Assembly: GCA_934132775.1 (NCBI GenBank)
Contig: CAKPAA010000017.1
Span: forward strand, 1 to 39,293
Reading direction: 5' to 3'
Source: an uncultured Clostridia bacterium
GTDB lineage: Bacteria > Bacillota > Clostridia > TANB77 > UBA1234
Length of the DNA stretch: 39,293 nt
Positions 14,898 to 23,397 of the stretch are shown piece after piece (the first letter of the stretch is position 1; each line of letters opens with the position of its first letter). Made by a program: the position numbers and the translations under genes. The notes under the pieces are model-generated. The model saw only the letters and a list, made by a program, of their open reading frames with translations. It ran no database searches and was not told the origin of the DNA.

Positions 14898-16820
14898 ATG
14901 AGTAATGAAGAAAAAGTAACAAATACTTATAATGAAGATAGTATTCAAGTGCTAGAAGGTCTTGAAGCTGTTAGAAAAAGACCTGGTATGTACATTGGAA
15001 CTGTATCAGTTAGAGGTTTACATCATTTAATATACGAAATAGTAGATAACTCTGTTGATGAGGCTTTGGCTGGCTATTGTACAGAAATAAATATTACACT
15101 TAATAAAGATAATTCTGTAACAGTTGTTGATAATGGTAGAGGTATTCCGATAGGAATTCACCACAAAATGGGAATTCCAACGGTGGAGGTTGTTTACACC
15201 ATATTGCACGCTGGTGGTAAATTCGGCGGTGGCGGATACAAAGTATCTGGTGGTTTACACGGTGTTGGTGCTTCTGTTGTTAATGCTTTATCTACTTGGC
15301 TTGTTGTTGAAGTTTCAAATGGTGAAGGTGTTTATAGACAAAGATATGAAAGAGGAAAGACCATGACAAAACTAGAAAGAGTTGCTGATACAACTAAGAC
15401 TGGGACAAAAGTAACTTTCCTACCAGATGACACAATATTTGAAACTTTAAATTATGAATTAGACACTTTGGTACAAAGAATAAGAGAGATGGCTTTCTTG
15501 AATAAGGGATTGAAATTGACTCTTGAAGACCAAAGACCAGAAGAACCAATTAAATATGATTTCCATTATGAGGGTGGTTTAACTTCATTTGTTGAGTTTT
15601 TAAACAAAAATAAAGAGGCTATAAACAAAACACCGATTTATATGGAAGGTGGAACAGAAGTACCTGTTGAGGTTGCAATTCAGTATACAACTTCGTATTC
15701 TGAAAATGTGTACTCATTTGTAAATAATATAAATACACACGAAGGCGGAACTCATTTAGAAGGATTTAAACGTGCTTTGACAAAATGTTTCAACGATTAT
15801 GCTAGAAAGTATAATATATTAAAAGATAAAGATGCTAATTTACAAGGTGAAGATATTCGTGAGGGAATGACAGCGGTTATAAGTGTTAAAGTTTCTGAAC
15901 CACAATTTGAAGGACAGACTAAAACAAAACTTGGAAATAGTAATGTTGCAGGTATTGTTTCAGGTGTTATGAATGATAAGTTGTCTAGCTTTTTAGAGGA
16001 AAATCCTCAAGTAGCAAAAGCTATACTAGAAAAATGTATTAGTGCATCAAGAGCAAGAGAAGCTGCAAGAAAAGCAAGAGACTTAGCTAGGAGAAAAACT
16101 CCACTTGAGAGTAATACTTTACCAGGAAAACTTGCAGATTGTTCATCAAAAAATCCTGATGAATGTGAATTGTATCTTGTCGAGGGAGATTCAGCTGGTG
16201 GTAGTGCTAAACAAGGAAGGGATAGAAAATTCCAAGCTATCCTTGCTATGTTTGGTAAAATGATAAATGTTGAGAAAACTAGAATAGACAAAGTTTACAA
16301 CAATGAAAAATTATTACCAGTTATAACTGCTATTGGTGCAGGAATCGGCAGTGACTTTGATATATCAAAAATTAGATATGGAAAAATAATAATGATGGCC
16401 GATGCCGATGTTGACGGTGCTCACATTAGAACTCTTTTATTAACATTCTTTTTCAGATATATGAGACCACTTCTTGAAGAAGGAAGAATATTTGCGGCAC
16501 AACCACCACTATATAAGATAAATAAAAAGGGATTAAAAGAAGATATATATTGTTATAGTGATGAAGAACTTGCTCAAAAATTAGCAGAAGTTGGAAAAGA
16601 CAACACAACAGTTCAACGTTACAAAGGTCTAGGAGAGATGAATCCCGAGCAATTATGGGATACAACAATGAATCCTGCAACAAGAATTCTTATGAAAGTT
16701 GAACTTGCTGATGCTGCAAAGGCAGATCAAATTTTTACAGTCTTGATGGGAGACGAAGTACAACCAAGACGTGAATTTATTGAACAGAATGCTCATACAG
16801 TTACAAACTTGGATATTTAG
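14898..16820 (+). CDS. gyrB: DNA gyrase subunit B
   Basis: The 640-residue ATPase subunit of gyrase introduces negative supercoils with GyrA. The GHKL ATPase part includes LEAVRKRPGMYIG, EIVDNSVDEALAGYC, the DNGRGIP box and GGLHGVGASVVNALS. The TOPRIM part has EGDSAGGSA (Glu429) and DADVDGAHI (Asp502, 504, 506), the metal-binding acids. The C terminus PRREFIEQNAHTVTNLDI is typical. Start choice: ATG 14898 lies nine bases after AAAGGA. ATG 14880 in the same frame lacks a site. gyrA is not next to it; a phosphohexomutase follows instead. Confidence 0.96.
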   Translation: MSNEEKVTNTYNEDSIQVLEGLEAVRKRPGMYIGTVSVRGLHHLIYEIVDNSVDEALAGYCTEINITLNKDNSVTVVDNGRGIPIGIHHKMGIPTVEVVYTILHAGGKFGGGGYKVSGGLHGVGASVVNALSTWLVVEVSNGEGVYRQRYERGKTMTKLERVADTTKTGTKVTFLPDDTIFETLNYELDTLVQRIREMAFLNKGLKLTLEDQRPEEPIKYDFHYEGGLTSFVEFLNKNKEAINKTPIYMEGGTEVPVEVAIQYTTSYSENVYSFVNNINTHEGGTHLEGFKRALTKCFNDYARKYNILKDKDANLQGEDIREGMTAVISVKVSEPQFEGQTKTKLGNSNVAGIVSGVMNDKLSSFLEENPQVAKAILEKCISASRAREAARKARDLARRKTPLESNTLPGKLADCSSKNPDECELYLVEGDSAGGSAKQGRDRKFQAILAMFGKMINVEKTRIDKVYNNEKLLPVITAIGAGIGSDFDISKIRYGKIIMMADADVDGAHIRTLLLTFFFRYMRPLLEEGRIFAAQPPLYKINKKGLKEDIYCYSDEELAQKLAEVGKDNTTVQRYKGLGEMNPEQLWDTTMNPATRILMKVELADAAKADQIFTVLMGDEVQPRREFIEQNAHTVTNLDI

Positions 16821-16863
16821 TTTTGTTTATGAATAAAAATTCATTAAAACAAAGGAGGAAAAA

Positions 16864-18228
16864 ATGCAAGTACCAAAGAATATATTTAGAGGATATGATA
16901 TACGAGGCATTTACCCAACAGAGGTAAATGCAGAGGTTGCGGAGCTTGTTGGTAAAGGCTTTGCAACACTTATGAAACAAAATGGACAGACACAAATAAT
17001 TTTAGGACACGATAATAGAAAATCTTATGATGTGCTTGAAAAAGCTATGATAGAAGGTATAACAAGCACAGGTCTTAATGTTATTAGAATAGGTCATTGT
17101 GTAACTCCTATGACTTATTTTGCGAGGGAATTACTTGGAATAAAACCATCAATAATGATAACTGCAAGTCATAATCCAAAGGAATATAACGGATTTAAGA
17201 TTTGTGGCTTAGGTGCAGACTCAATTTATGGAGATGAAATACAGGATTTAAGAGTTTTCATAGAAAAAGGCGAATTTGCTGTTGCTGAACAAAAAGGTAA
17301 AGTAATCGAAAAATATATAAGGGAAGACTATGTGAACTATATTGTAAATAAAGTTAAGCTTGGAGAAAGAAAGCTAAAAGTTGCAATAGACTGTGGAAGT
17401 GGTGTTGGCTCTTTATTTGCAGAAGAAATATTTACGAAACTAGGAGTGGAAGTTGTCCCAACTTGTTGTATATCTGATGGCGATTTTCCAATACATCATC
17501 CAGATCCATCACAGGAAGCGAATATGCTAGATTTTGAAAAATTTGTTGTTGAAAATAAATGTGATATAGGACTAGCTTTTGATGGAGATGCTGATAGAGT
17601 AATATGCTTTGATGAAAATGGTAAGATATTATTCGGTGATGAATTTATGGCAATTATTTGGAGAGATATAATAAAGAAATACCCAGGAGCAAAAGGAATC
17701 TTGGATGTAAAGAGTACACAAGCTCTTTATGAAGAAATTGAAAAAATAGGTGGAAAGCCAGAATTTTGTAAGGTTGGAAGCTCTTTGATAAAAGCTGAAA
17801 TAAGAAAAGAAAATCTTGTATTTGCTGGTGAGTACGCAGGCCATATTTATTTTAATGATGAACATTATGGATATGATGATGCAATGTATGCTGGTGCGAG
17901 AATGCTTAGAATATTGTCTAATACTGATAAAAGAATGTCAGAGCTTTCATATGGATTAGCAAAATATGAAAGCACACCAGAAGTAATAGTAAAAGTTACA
18001 GATGATACTAAATTAAGGATAGTTGAAGATGTAAAAAATGACTTATTATCAGATGGTTACAAAGTAATTGATATAGACGGTGCAAGAGCACTAATTGGAA
18101 CTGGTTGGGGTCTTGTTAGAGCTTCAAATACAGGACCAAACTTGACTATAAAAGCAGAAGCTAAAACATTGGCAGAAGCAAATGAGATATTAGAAAAAAT
18201 AAAAGATTTGGTTGAAAAACATAGATAG
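16864..18228 (+). CDS. Phosphomannomutase/phosphoglucomutase
   Basis: The 454-residue alpha-D-phosphohexomutase interconverts hexose 1- and 6-phosphates and feeds cell-wall or exopolysaccharide precursors. The phosphoserine loop is TASHNPKEYNGFKI (T100-; Ser102 is the phosphorylated residue). The metal loop is DGDADR at 240-245, and the sugar-binding loop GEYAGH lies at 322-327. DFPIHHPDPSQEAN is typical of the PMM/PGM (AlgC) subgroup. A C-terminal phosphate-binding region RASNTGPNLTIKAEA completes the four domains. An AAAGGAGG site precedes ATG 16864. It lies 43 bp after gyrB and may be co-transcribed. Substrate preference cannot be told from sequence alone. Confidence 0.92.
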   Translation: MQVPKNIFRGYDIRGIYPTEVNAEVAELVGKGFATLMKQNGQTQIILGHDNRKSYDVLEKAMIEGITSTGLNVIRIGHCVTPMTYFARELLGIKPSIMITASHNPKEYNGFKICGLGADSIYGDEIQDLRVFIEKGEFAVAEQKGKVIEKYIREDYVNYIVNKVKLGERKLKVAIDCGSGVGSLFAEEIFTKLGVEVVPTCCISDGDFPIHHPDPSQEANMLDFEKFVVENKCDIGLAFDGDADRVICFDENGKILFGDEFMAIIWRDIIKKYPGAKGILDVKSTQALYEEIEKIGGKPEFCKVGSSLIKAEIRKENLVFAGEYAGHIYFNDEHYGYDDAMYAGARMLRILSNTDKRMSELSYGLAKYESTPEVIVKVTDDTKLRIVEDVKNDLLSDGYKVIDIDGARALIGTGWGLVRASNTGPNLTIKAEAKTLAEANEILEKIKDLVEKHR

Positions 18229-18259
18229 TTTGTTAGTGTTATCGGGTGTGATTTTTTGT

Positions 18260-18350
18260 TTTTACAATGTTATGTATATGAGTTTTACAAATCGTATATC
18301 CAAAGGCTAATTTTTATATAAATATCAATATTTGTAAACGCATTGTAAAA
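18260..18350. repeat. Nested inverted repeats of a TTTACAA half-site
   Basis: The outer arms TTTTACAATG (18260-18269) and CATTGTAAAA (18341-18350) are exact reverse complements. The inner arms TTTACAAAT (18284-18292) and ATTTGTAAA (18330-18338) are too. All four share TTTACAA. The element lies after the phosphohexomutase and 11 bp before the candidate promoter of the HD gene. It may be a four-half-site operator or a 3'-end structure of the upstream message. Confidence 0.5.
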
Positions 18351-18360
18351 TTTAATTAAG

Positions 18361-18400
18361 TTGACATATACTTGACTTTATTGCATATATATGTTACCAT
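18361..18400 (+). promoter_or_regulatory. Candidate promoter of the HD-domain gene
   Basis: Two -35-like boxes are seen: TTGACA (18361-18366) and TTGACT (18372-18377). The second has TACCAT (18395-18400) at 17 bp; the first has CATATA-type sequence at 17 bp. Which is used cannot be decided. The gene starts about 60 bp downstream. Confidence 0.4.
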
Positions 18401-18461
18401 ATGTGACAAATTATGTAACTATTGTATATTCCAATGACTATTGGAAATAGGAGGCAAGATT

Positions 18462-19115
18462 ATGGAACTTACGCAAAGACTTCGGAATGTTGTTGAATTT
18501 TATACTAATGCACTGATTCTCAAAAATTGTGAACGTTCGGGTTGGAAACAATGGGGAATTTCACGAGATAAAAGAGTGGAATCAATTGCTGAGCATATAT
18601 ATGGAACTCAACAATTGGCTATTGCTATGTATTCTGAATTTAATATTCCAGTAAACATTTTTAAGGTGCTTACAATGCTCGCTTTGCACGAAACCGAAGA
18701 AATAAAAATCGGAGATATAACTTGTTGTGATGGGATTTCAGAAGAAGAAAAACTCAAAATGGGTAGTAAGGCTGTGGACGAGGTATACGAAGGACTTCAT
18801 AGAAGAGACAAATTCATCCAGTTGATTGATGAATTTAATGCAAGAGAGACTTTGGAGGCAAAGTTTGCATATTGTTGTGATAAAATGGAATGTGACTTGA
18901 TGGTTAAGCTATATTCTTACGAAGGGCGTTTTACTATTCATAGTGCAGTACCTCACGTTGCAGATGATGAGAATGTAAAGAAATATATCGCAAGTGGTGC
19001 AAAAACTGTTGCAGATATTTTCTTTATGAATGATATTCATAAATATGATGAAATGCCTGAGTTTAGGGAATTATTTAAATTTATTGCAAGCAATGAAGTA
19101 AGAAAAATAATGTGA
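18462..19115 (+). CDS. HD-domain phosphohydrolase (YfbR/HDDC2-like)
   Basis: The 217-residue protein has the metal-binding pattern of the HD superfamily: the histidine in SIAEHIYGTQQLA (about residue 48), HETEEIKIGDIT (HE in place of HD, about 84-95) and a distal Asp in FAYCCDKMECDL. This HE version and spacing resemble the YfbR/HDDC2 group, which includes 5'-deoxynucleotidases. The exact substrate is not known. Start choice: ATG 18462 follows AGGAGG at seven bases; a TTG further upstream in frame has none. It is a single-gene unit, with its own promoter region and a strong terminator. Confidence 0.8.
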   Translation: MELTQRLRNVVEFYTNALILKNCERSGWKQWGISRDKRVESIAEHIYGTQQLAIAMYSEFNIPVNIFKVLTMLALHETEEIKIGDITCCDGISEEEKLKMGSKAVDEVYEGLHRRDKFIQLIDEFNARETLEAKFAYCCDKMECDLMVKLYSYEGRFTIHSAVPHVADDENVKKYIASGAKTVADIFFMNDIHKYDEMPEFRELFKFIASNEVRKIM

Positions 19116-19128
19116 AACTAAATTAAAG

Positions 19129-19175
19129 AGGCTCTAACTTTCTAAATTTATTTTAGAAGGTTGGAGTCTTTTTTG
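19129..19175 (+). terminator. Strong intrinsic terminator after the HD-domain gene
   Basis: AGGCTCTAACTTTCTAAA pairs along 18 bp (including a few G-U) with TTTAGAAGGTTGGAGTCT across a 6-nt loop, and is followed by five T. It closes the core-gene operon side before the accessory block. Confidence 0.9.
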
Positions 19176-19392
19176 CTGTAAATTTTAAAGTTTTTATTGA
19201 TACAGTATTTTCTTAATTGTTATCATTTAAAGAGCAAGAAAGTAATGAAAAGTGTTGTTACTTCAAGATTAAAAAGTTTCAAATAAATTTTATTATTTTT
19301 CATAATTGACAATAAAATTTTATAAATAAATAAAAAATTTCAATTTTCTCCATTTTTTATTTATCTATTTTTAGATAGTTTTAGAACTTTTT

Positions 19393-19456
19393 TGTCGAAT
19401 TTTGTCAGATTTGCTGAACTGTTTTTGTTGACTTTTCTATTTTTTCTTTTTAGAAT
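19393..19456 (+). promoter_or_regulatory. Promoter with Spo0A-box upstream of the Tad-like operon
   Basis: TTGACT (19428-19433), exactly 17 bp, TAGAAT (19451-19456) gives a good sigma-A promoter about 35 bp before the tadC-like start. TGTCGAA, the consensus 0A box, lies at 19393-19399, 28 bp upstream of the -35. The rest of the 306-bp spacer (19176-19392) is AT-rich with no visible gene. Since the genome carries spoIIR and is probably spore-forming, Spo0A control is plausible, but a 7-bp match alone is weak. Confidence 0.6.
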
Positions 19457-19490
19457 GAGCTCATAAAACAAGAACAAGGACGTGGAAGTC

Positions 19491-20321
19491 GTGATAAATA
19501 TTTTACTGTATATTTTGTTGGTTGTTTTGTCGTTTTTAATAGCAAGTAAAATTTTAGTTTCTTTAAAATCGGATAAGTACAAAAAGCGAAATAATTTGAT
19601 TTACGTTACAAAGGATTATTCTTTAAAAGAACTTTTTTCAAAATTTAATTTTTTAAAAACCGAGGAAAATTTTTTATCAAAGCAGGGTTACCCATTAAAT
19701 TTAAATGCAATTTCATATTATCTTTTAAAAGTATTTTTAGCACTTTTATTATTTATTGCAGCTAGTATAAATTACAAGTCTGTTTTTATAGCTATAACTT
19801 TTTCTATTGCTGGTTATTTCTTCATTGATATTTACATCTTAGCAAATAAAAAATCCCGAAATAGTGAAATTTGTATAGATTTATTAAATGTTATTGATTC
19901 AATTTGTTTGCAACTTTCAGCACATTTATCTCTTAAAGATTCTTTGAAGAAACAGTTTGAAAATTGTAAAAATAGAGATTTTAAGAGAGCAATGTTGGAG
20001 CTTTCTATGAAATATGAGCTTTCAGAACTTAATCTTGATGTAGCTCTTGATGAATTGAAGAATAAGTTTGATATTCTTGAAATCAATATGTTTTGCAGCT
20101 CTCTTAGTGAGTATAACAAAGTTGGAAATATTATTGAAATTTTAGAAAATCTTTCAGATATTTTGAAAGTTAAGTATATTGAGAAGATTAGAGAGATGAC
20201 TCGTACTAAGGTTTTATATATCACTTTTGGTGTTGTTATCGCACTTGGAAATATTATTTTACTTACTTTTTATCCGCTGTTTACTTCTATTGGTCAAGGT
20301 TTTAACACAATTTTTAATTAG
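19491..20321 (+). CDS. TadC/TadB-like type II secretion F-domain membrane protein
   Basis: The 276-residue protein has an N-terminal membrane segment, a central hydrophobic pair (about residues 80-115) and a C-terminal one (about 242-270). Between them is the T2SSF-type cytosolic domain: LLNVIDSICLQLSAHLSLKD, then FCSSLSEYNKVGNIIEILEN, then a basic KIREMTRTKVLY before the last helix. This layout fits the inner-membrane platform proteins TadB/TadC of Flp-pilus systems. Start choice: GTG 19491 is ten bases after AAGGA; GTG 19482 is nearly touching it. It is the first gene of the block, so the usual tadZ-tadA-tadB genes do not precede it. Confidence 0.75.
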   Translation: MINILLYILLVVLSFLIASKILVSLKSDKYKKRNNLIYVTKDYSLKELFSKFNFLKTEENFLSKQGYPLNLNAISYYLLKVFLALLLFIAASINYKSVFIAITFSIAGYFFIDIYILANKKSRNSEICIDLLNVIDSICLQLSAHLSLKDSLKKQFENCKNRDFKRAMLELSMKYELSELNLDVALDELKNKFDILEINMFCSSLSEYNKVGNIIEILENLSDILKVKYIEKIREMTRTKVLYITFGVVIALGNIILLTFYPLFTSIGQGFNTIFN

Positions 20322-20508
20322 TTTTAAAGAAAGTTTTTTGCTTTCAAAAAATGTTATTAAAATTTGTATCTGTTTAGCTATGTATAAATAGCAACAAATA
20401 TATTATAGGAAAGTCTTTTGCCTTAAAATAAGGACAAATATAAAAGAAATGGTATGTTTATATAGTTGTTTTTATTTTTATAAGCATACTGCACGAGGAG
20501 ATGTTTTT

Positions 20509-20712
20509 ATGAAAAAAAATATTAAAAAATTAGAAAAAAAGATGAAAGAGCAAAGAGGCTCTGAGATTTTGCAAGTTATTCTTATTGCTGGTATTTTGTT
20601 AGTTATTGTAATCACTGTGTTTTATCCTCAAATGGAAGGACTTTTTACTAATATGATGTCTACAATTTCAAACTGGTTTGAACACGCTGGAAGTGCACCA
20701 TTTACAGTTTAG
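20509..20712 (+). CDS. Flp-pilin-like small prepilin
   Basis: This is a 67-residue protein with a basic N-terminal leader (KKNIKKLEKKMKEQRG), then SEILQVILIAGILLVIVITV as a single hydrophobic helix and a short polar tail. This is the shape of a Flp-type prepilin cleaved after Gly by a TadV/PilD-type peptidase. The residue at +5 of the predicted mature protein is Gln, not the usual Glu. ATG 20509 follows GAGGAG. The 190-bp spacer after tadC contains only weak structure. It lies 14 bp before the cpaB-like gene. Confidence 0.7.
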   Translation: MKKNIKKLEKKMKEQRGSEILQVILIAGILLVIVITVFYPQMEGLFTNMMSTISNWFEHAGSAPFTV

Positions 20713-20726
20713 AATTGGAGGACGTG

Positions 20727-21443
20727 ATGAAGAACAAGTTTAATTTATTAGGGTTAACAGCCATTATTACAATTATTGTTTTTGCAATTTCAACTTATCT
20801 TCAAAAACAAATTGTTGATTATGAACCAACAATTTCGTGTCTTGCTTTTAAAGAAAATGTTGAGGCAAATTCAAAACTCTCTGAAGATATGTTTACAAGT
20901 GTTGATATGCCAATTTCATTTTTGGCAACAACAAAGGTTGTTCAAAATTTTTCGGAAATTGACGGATTATATTTAAAAGATAATGTTTATAAAAGTCAAA
21001 TTGCAGTTAGAGAGCAATTTGATACAAAAGAAAATTTATATATTTATGAAGTTGAACCAGGGAACGAAAAGGTTTCTATAAAAATTCAAAGTGCGGAGTA
21101 TGGTGTATCATATTCTTTGAAGGAAAATTCTTTTATAAATGTTTATGCGACTTTAAAAAATGAGTATGCAAATACTTTTCTAATAGATAATGAACGTTTA
21201 ACAATAGGTGATGAATTCGACGGATACACTATTATTAAGATTTTAGACAGTGTTAAGGTATTAGATGCTTTTAATAGTGATGGACTAAAAATTGAAAGTT
21301 CAAATGATGGAATTGTTGATACTTTAATGGTTGCCGTTTCTAAGGAACAAGCTAAACAGATTAATTTATTAAGAGAGATTGCAACGTTTAATATTACAGG
21401 TATAACAAAAGAGGTGGAAAATAGTGAAAGTGTTTTATATTGA
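20727..21443 (+). CDS. CpaB/RcpC-like SAF-domain pilus assembly protein
   Basis: The 238-residue protein has an N-terminal membrane helix (about 5-25: LLGLTAIITIIVFAISTYL). A SAF-like segment follows (about 35-95): ENVEANSKLSEDMFTSVDMP and later a GLYLKDNVYKSQIAVREQF stretch, the typical 'period of use' pattern of CpaB/RcpC. A beta-rich C-terminal RcpC-like domain completes it. In Tad systems CpaB supports the outer assembly step. In a Gram-positive it probably acts at the membrane-wall interface. Start choice: ATG 20727 follows GGAGG by five bases. Its end overlaps the next gene by 20 bp. Confidence 0.7.
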   Translation: MKNKFNLLGLTAIITIIVFAISTYLQKQIVDYEPTISCLAFKENVEANSKLSEDMFTSVDMPISFLATTKVVQNFSEIDGLYLKDNVYKSQIAVREQFDTKENLYIYEVEPGNEKVSIKIQSAEYGVSYSLKENSFINVYATLKNEYANTFLIDNERLTIGDEFDGYTIIKILDSVKVLDAFNSDGLKIESSNDGIVDTLMVAVSKEQAKQINLLREIATFNITGITKEVENSESVLY

Positions 21444-21759
21444 TAAAAACAATAAAAAGTTAAGAATTATGGACAAGCTTGTGGAAAATGGACTTGAAAA
21501 TGTTGAACTTAAAGATTCTTATAATTTTAGATGTACTAAAAATGATTTTGTTATTTTAACTGAGTATAACGAAAAAGATGAAAATAACGTTATTTTGAAT
21601 AAATATAATAACTTAATTGTTATAACAAATAAAATTGATGAAAATACTATTTGGAAACTTGCAAATGAATACCACACAAAAGATGTTATAAGTTCAAAGT
21701 GTGATGAAAATTATATTGCCAAAAGAATTTCTAAATTCATTTTAAATAAAAGTTTATAA
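21424..21759 (+). CDS. Small protein resembling a stand-alone TadZ/CpaE receiver-like domain
   Basis: The 111-residue alpha/beta protein starts MKVFYIDKNNKKLRIMDKLV and contains NDFVILTEYNEKD, LNKYNNLIVITNKI and DVISSKCDENYIAKRISKFI. Alternating hydrophobic strands and helices and the position after cpaB suggest the atypical receiver domain of TadZ/CpaE, but the ParA-like ATPase domain that normally follows is absent. The frame ends cleanly, and the 160 bp downstream hold no continuation that I can see. Start GTG 21424 lies six bases after GAGGTGG inside cpaB. The family assignment is inference from size, pattern and position. Confidence 0.5.
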   Translation: MKVFYIDKNNKKLRIMDKLVENGLENVELKDSYNFRCTKNDFVILTEYNEKDENNVILNKYNNLIVITNKIDENTIWKLANEYHTKDVISSKCDENYIAKRISKFILNKSL

Positions 21760-21919
21760 AATTTAGCTTAAAAATTTTTATCTGATAGTAGTGTAATATA
21801 ACTTTGCACGTATGGAGTTTAGTGTTATAAAAGTAAAAGTTTGATGTATAAAGTATCTAGAAATATTTGAATTATAGTTCTAATACAATAATGAAAATTA
21901 GGAAAGGAATTTGTTTTAT

Positions 21920-23179
21920 ATGAATAAAAGAATTTGTATGATAGTAACTTTATTGTTTTTAACTCTAACAAATTCAGCGTTTGCTAGCACTTCGGATTTT
22001 TGTGATATTGAAAATCATTGGGCGAAAGATAATATTGTAAAATTGTCTATTGACGGAGTTGTTAATGGATATAGCGATTCTACATTTAGACCAAATGAAA
22101 AAGTTACAGTGGCAGAGTTTTTGAAAATGATGGTTGTTTCTAATGGCTATTCTTTGAAGAGAGTTGGAAAAAGTATGTGGCCATATTTTTATCTTGAAAC
22201 GGCCAGGGAAAATAATTTAATTGATGATGTGAATTTAGATTTTAATGTTTCAATAACTAGATATCAAGTTGTTGATATAATTTCTAAAAGCATTGATTTG
22301 AGTACAGTTTATAAATCGAAAAATAGATTTACTGATATTGATAAAGAACATAAAGATAATATTTTGAAACTTGTTAATTTGAATATTATAAATGGATATT
22401 CAGATAAAACTTTTAAAGGAAGCAACTCTATTACTCGCGCTGAGGCTGTTACTATAATCAAAAGATTACAAGAAGCTAAAAATAAAATTGGCGTGAGTAA
22501 AAAATATGAACCAGAAAAGAGAAAAGATTTATCTAATTATGGCGATGCACTTAATAAATTTGAGTTTTATTACAAGACAATTGGAAAAGATTTGCTTATT
22601 TATGATGACGGAAGATATTCTAATAGCAATGGTTACAAGATAGACAATAAATTTATAAATGTTTCAAAAGTTATTAAAGTTATAAATTCTTTAATAAGAG
22701 AAAATACATATACGCAAGTGCTTTATTCTCCATCTGAATACACAATAAATCAATTAAAAATTTCTCACGGTGATACAAAAAAGCAACTTGAAAATAACGG
22801 TGCAGACTTTACCTTTACGTATTATGAGGATAGGTTTTATGATCTTGCTAATAGAACTAAAAATAAAAATTTTAGTGATGAATGTTATTTGAAAATTGAG
22901 GTTATAAAGCTATGGAGAGATTATTCAGATTATATAAATAAAAATTATATAGACGAAGCAAAAAAAGAAATTCTAATAGAAGCACTAGAAGCAGAATTTG
23001 GAACACAGCACGGAAAGAGTATATTTGAATATATGAGAGATAAGAATATTGAATTTGTTACAAATGCTAATAGAGATGTGGAAGAAATTGAAGTTAAAGA
23101 ATTTGGAAGTTATGTTCTAAATTATTATAAAAGAGAATTTGGTGTTCCAACTTTTTATTTCTATACAACTAGAAAGTAA
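21920..23179 (+). CDS. Secreted SLH-domain (S-layer homology) protein
   Basis: The 419-residue protein starts with a signal peptide (about 1-22, ending SAFA). Three S-layer homology domains follow: SLH1 about 27-70 (DIENHWAKDNIVKLSIDGVV, NGYSDSTFRPNEKVTVAEFL), a divergent SLH2 about 72-118 and SLH3 about 122-168 (NGYSDKTF, ITRAEAVTIIKRL). Such triplets bind pyruvylated wall polymers and hold the protein on the cell surface. The C-terminal 250 residues are charged and of unknown family. Start choice: ATG 21920 is 11 bases after AGGAAAGGA; a TTG at 21911 is too near it. Inside a Tad-like locus it might anchor the fibre to the wall. Confidence 0.85.
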   Translation: MNKRICMIVTLLFLTLTNSAFASTSDFCDIENHWAKDNIVKLSIDGVVNGYSDSTFRPNEKVTVAEFLKMMVVSNGYSLKRVGKSMWPYFYLETARENNLIDDVNLDFNVSITRYQVVDIISKSIDLSTVYKSKNRFTDIDKEHKDNILKLVNLNIINGYSDKTFKGSNSITRAEAVTIIKRLQEAKNKIGVSKKYEPEKRKDLSNYGDALNKFEFYYKTIGKDLLIYDDGRYSNSNGYKIDNKFINVSKVIKVINSLIRENTYTQVLYSPSEYTINQLKISHGDTKKQLENNGADFTFTYYEDRFYDLANRTKNKNFSDECYLKIEVIKLWRDYSDYINKNYIDEAKKEILIEALEAEFGTQHGKSIFEYMRDKNIEFVTNANRDVEEIEVKEFGSYVLNYYKREFGVPTFYFYTTRK

Positions 23180-23240
23180 TAAATTTTAATTAGTTTGTTA
23201 ATTCCATAGAATGTTTATTATCTCTATGTGATTAAAAATA

Positions 23241-23292
23241 AAATTTCTGAAAAAGAAGATGTTCCCCAAAGCATCTTCTTTACAGAAAATTT
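23241..23292 (+). terminator. Terminator hairpin after the SLH gene
   Basis: AAAGAAGATG (about 23252-23261) pairs perfectly with CATCTTCTTT (23272-23281) across a TTCCCCAAAG loop. Outer AAATTTCTG and CAGAAAATTT extend the stem past small bulges. It is followed by TAAAAGG rather than a long T run, and is nearly symmetrical, so direction is uncertain. It separates the first five Tad-like genes from the next three. Confidence 0.75.
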
Positions 23293-23397
23293 AAAAGGCA
23301 GATTATATTTTATTATAAGTTTGTAAAAATATTTTTATATAAAAGGTTTATAGATAAATCCATTAAAAATCTAAATATATTATATAAGGTTGATGTG

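Noticed and set aside
20322..20508. Riboswitch (for example cyclic di-GMP type) upstream of the Flp-like gene
   Set aside because: Only weak hairpins and none of the conserved riboswitch core sequences are visible.
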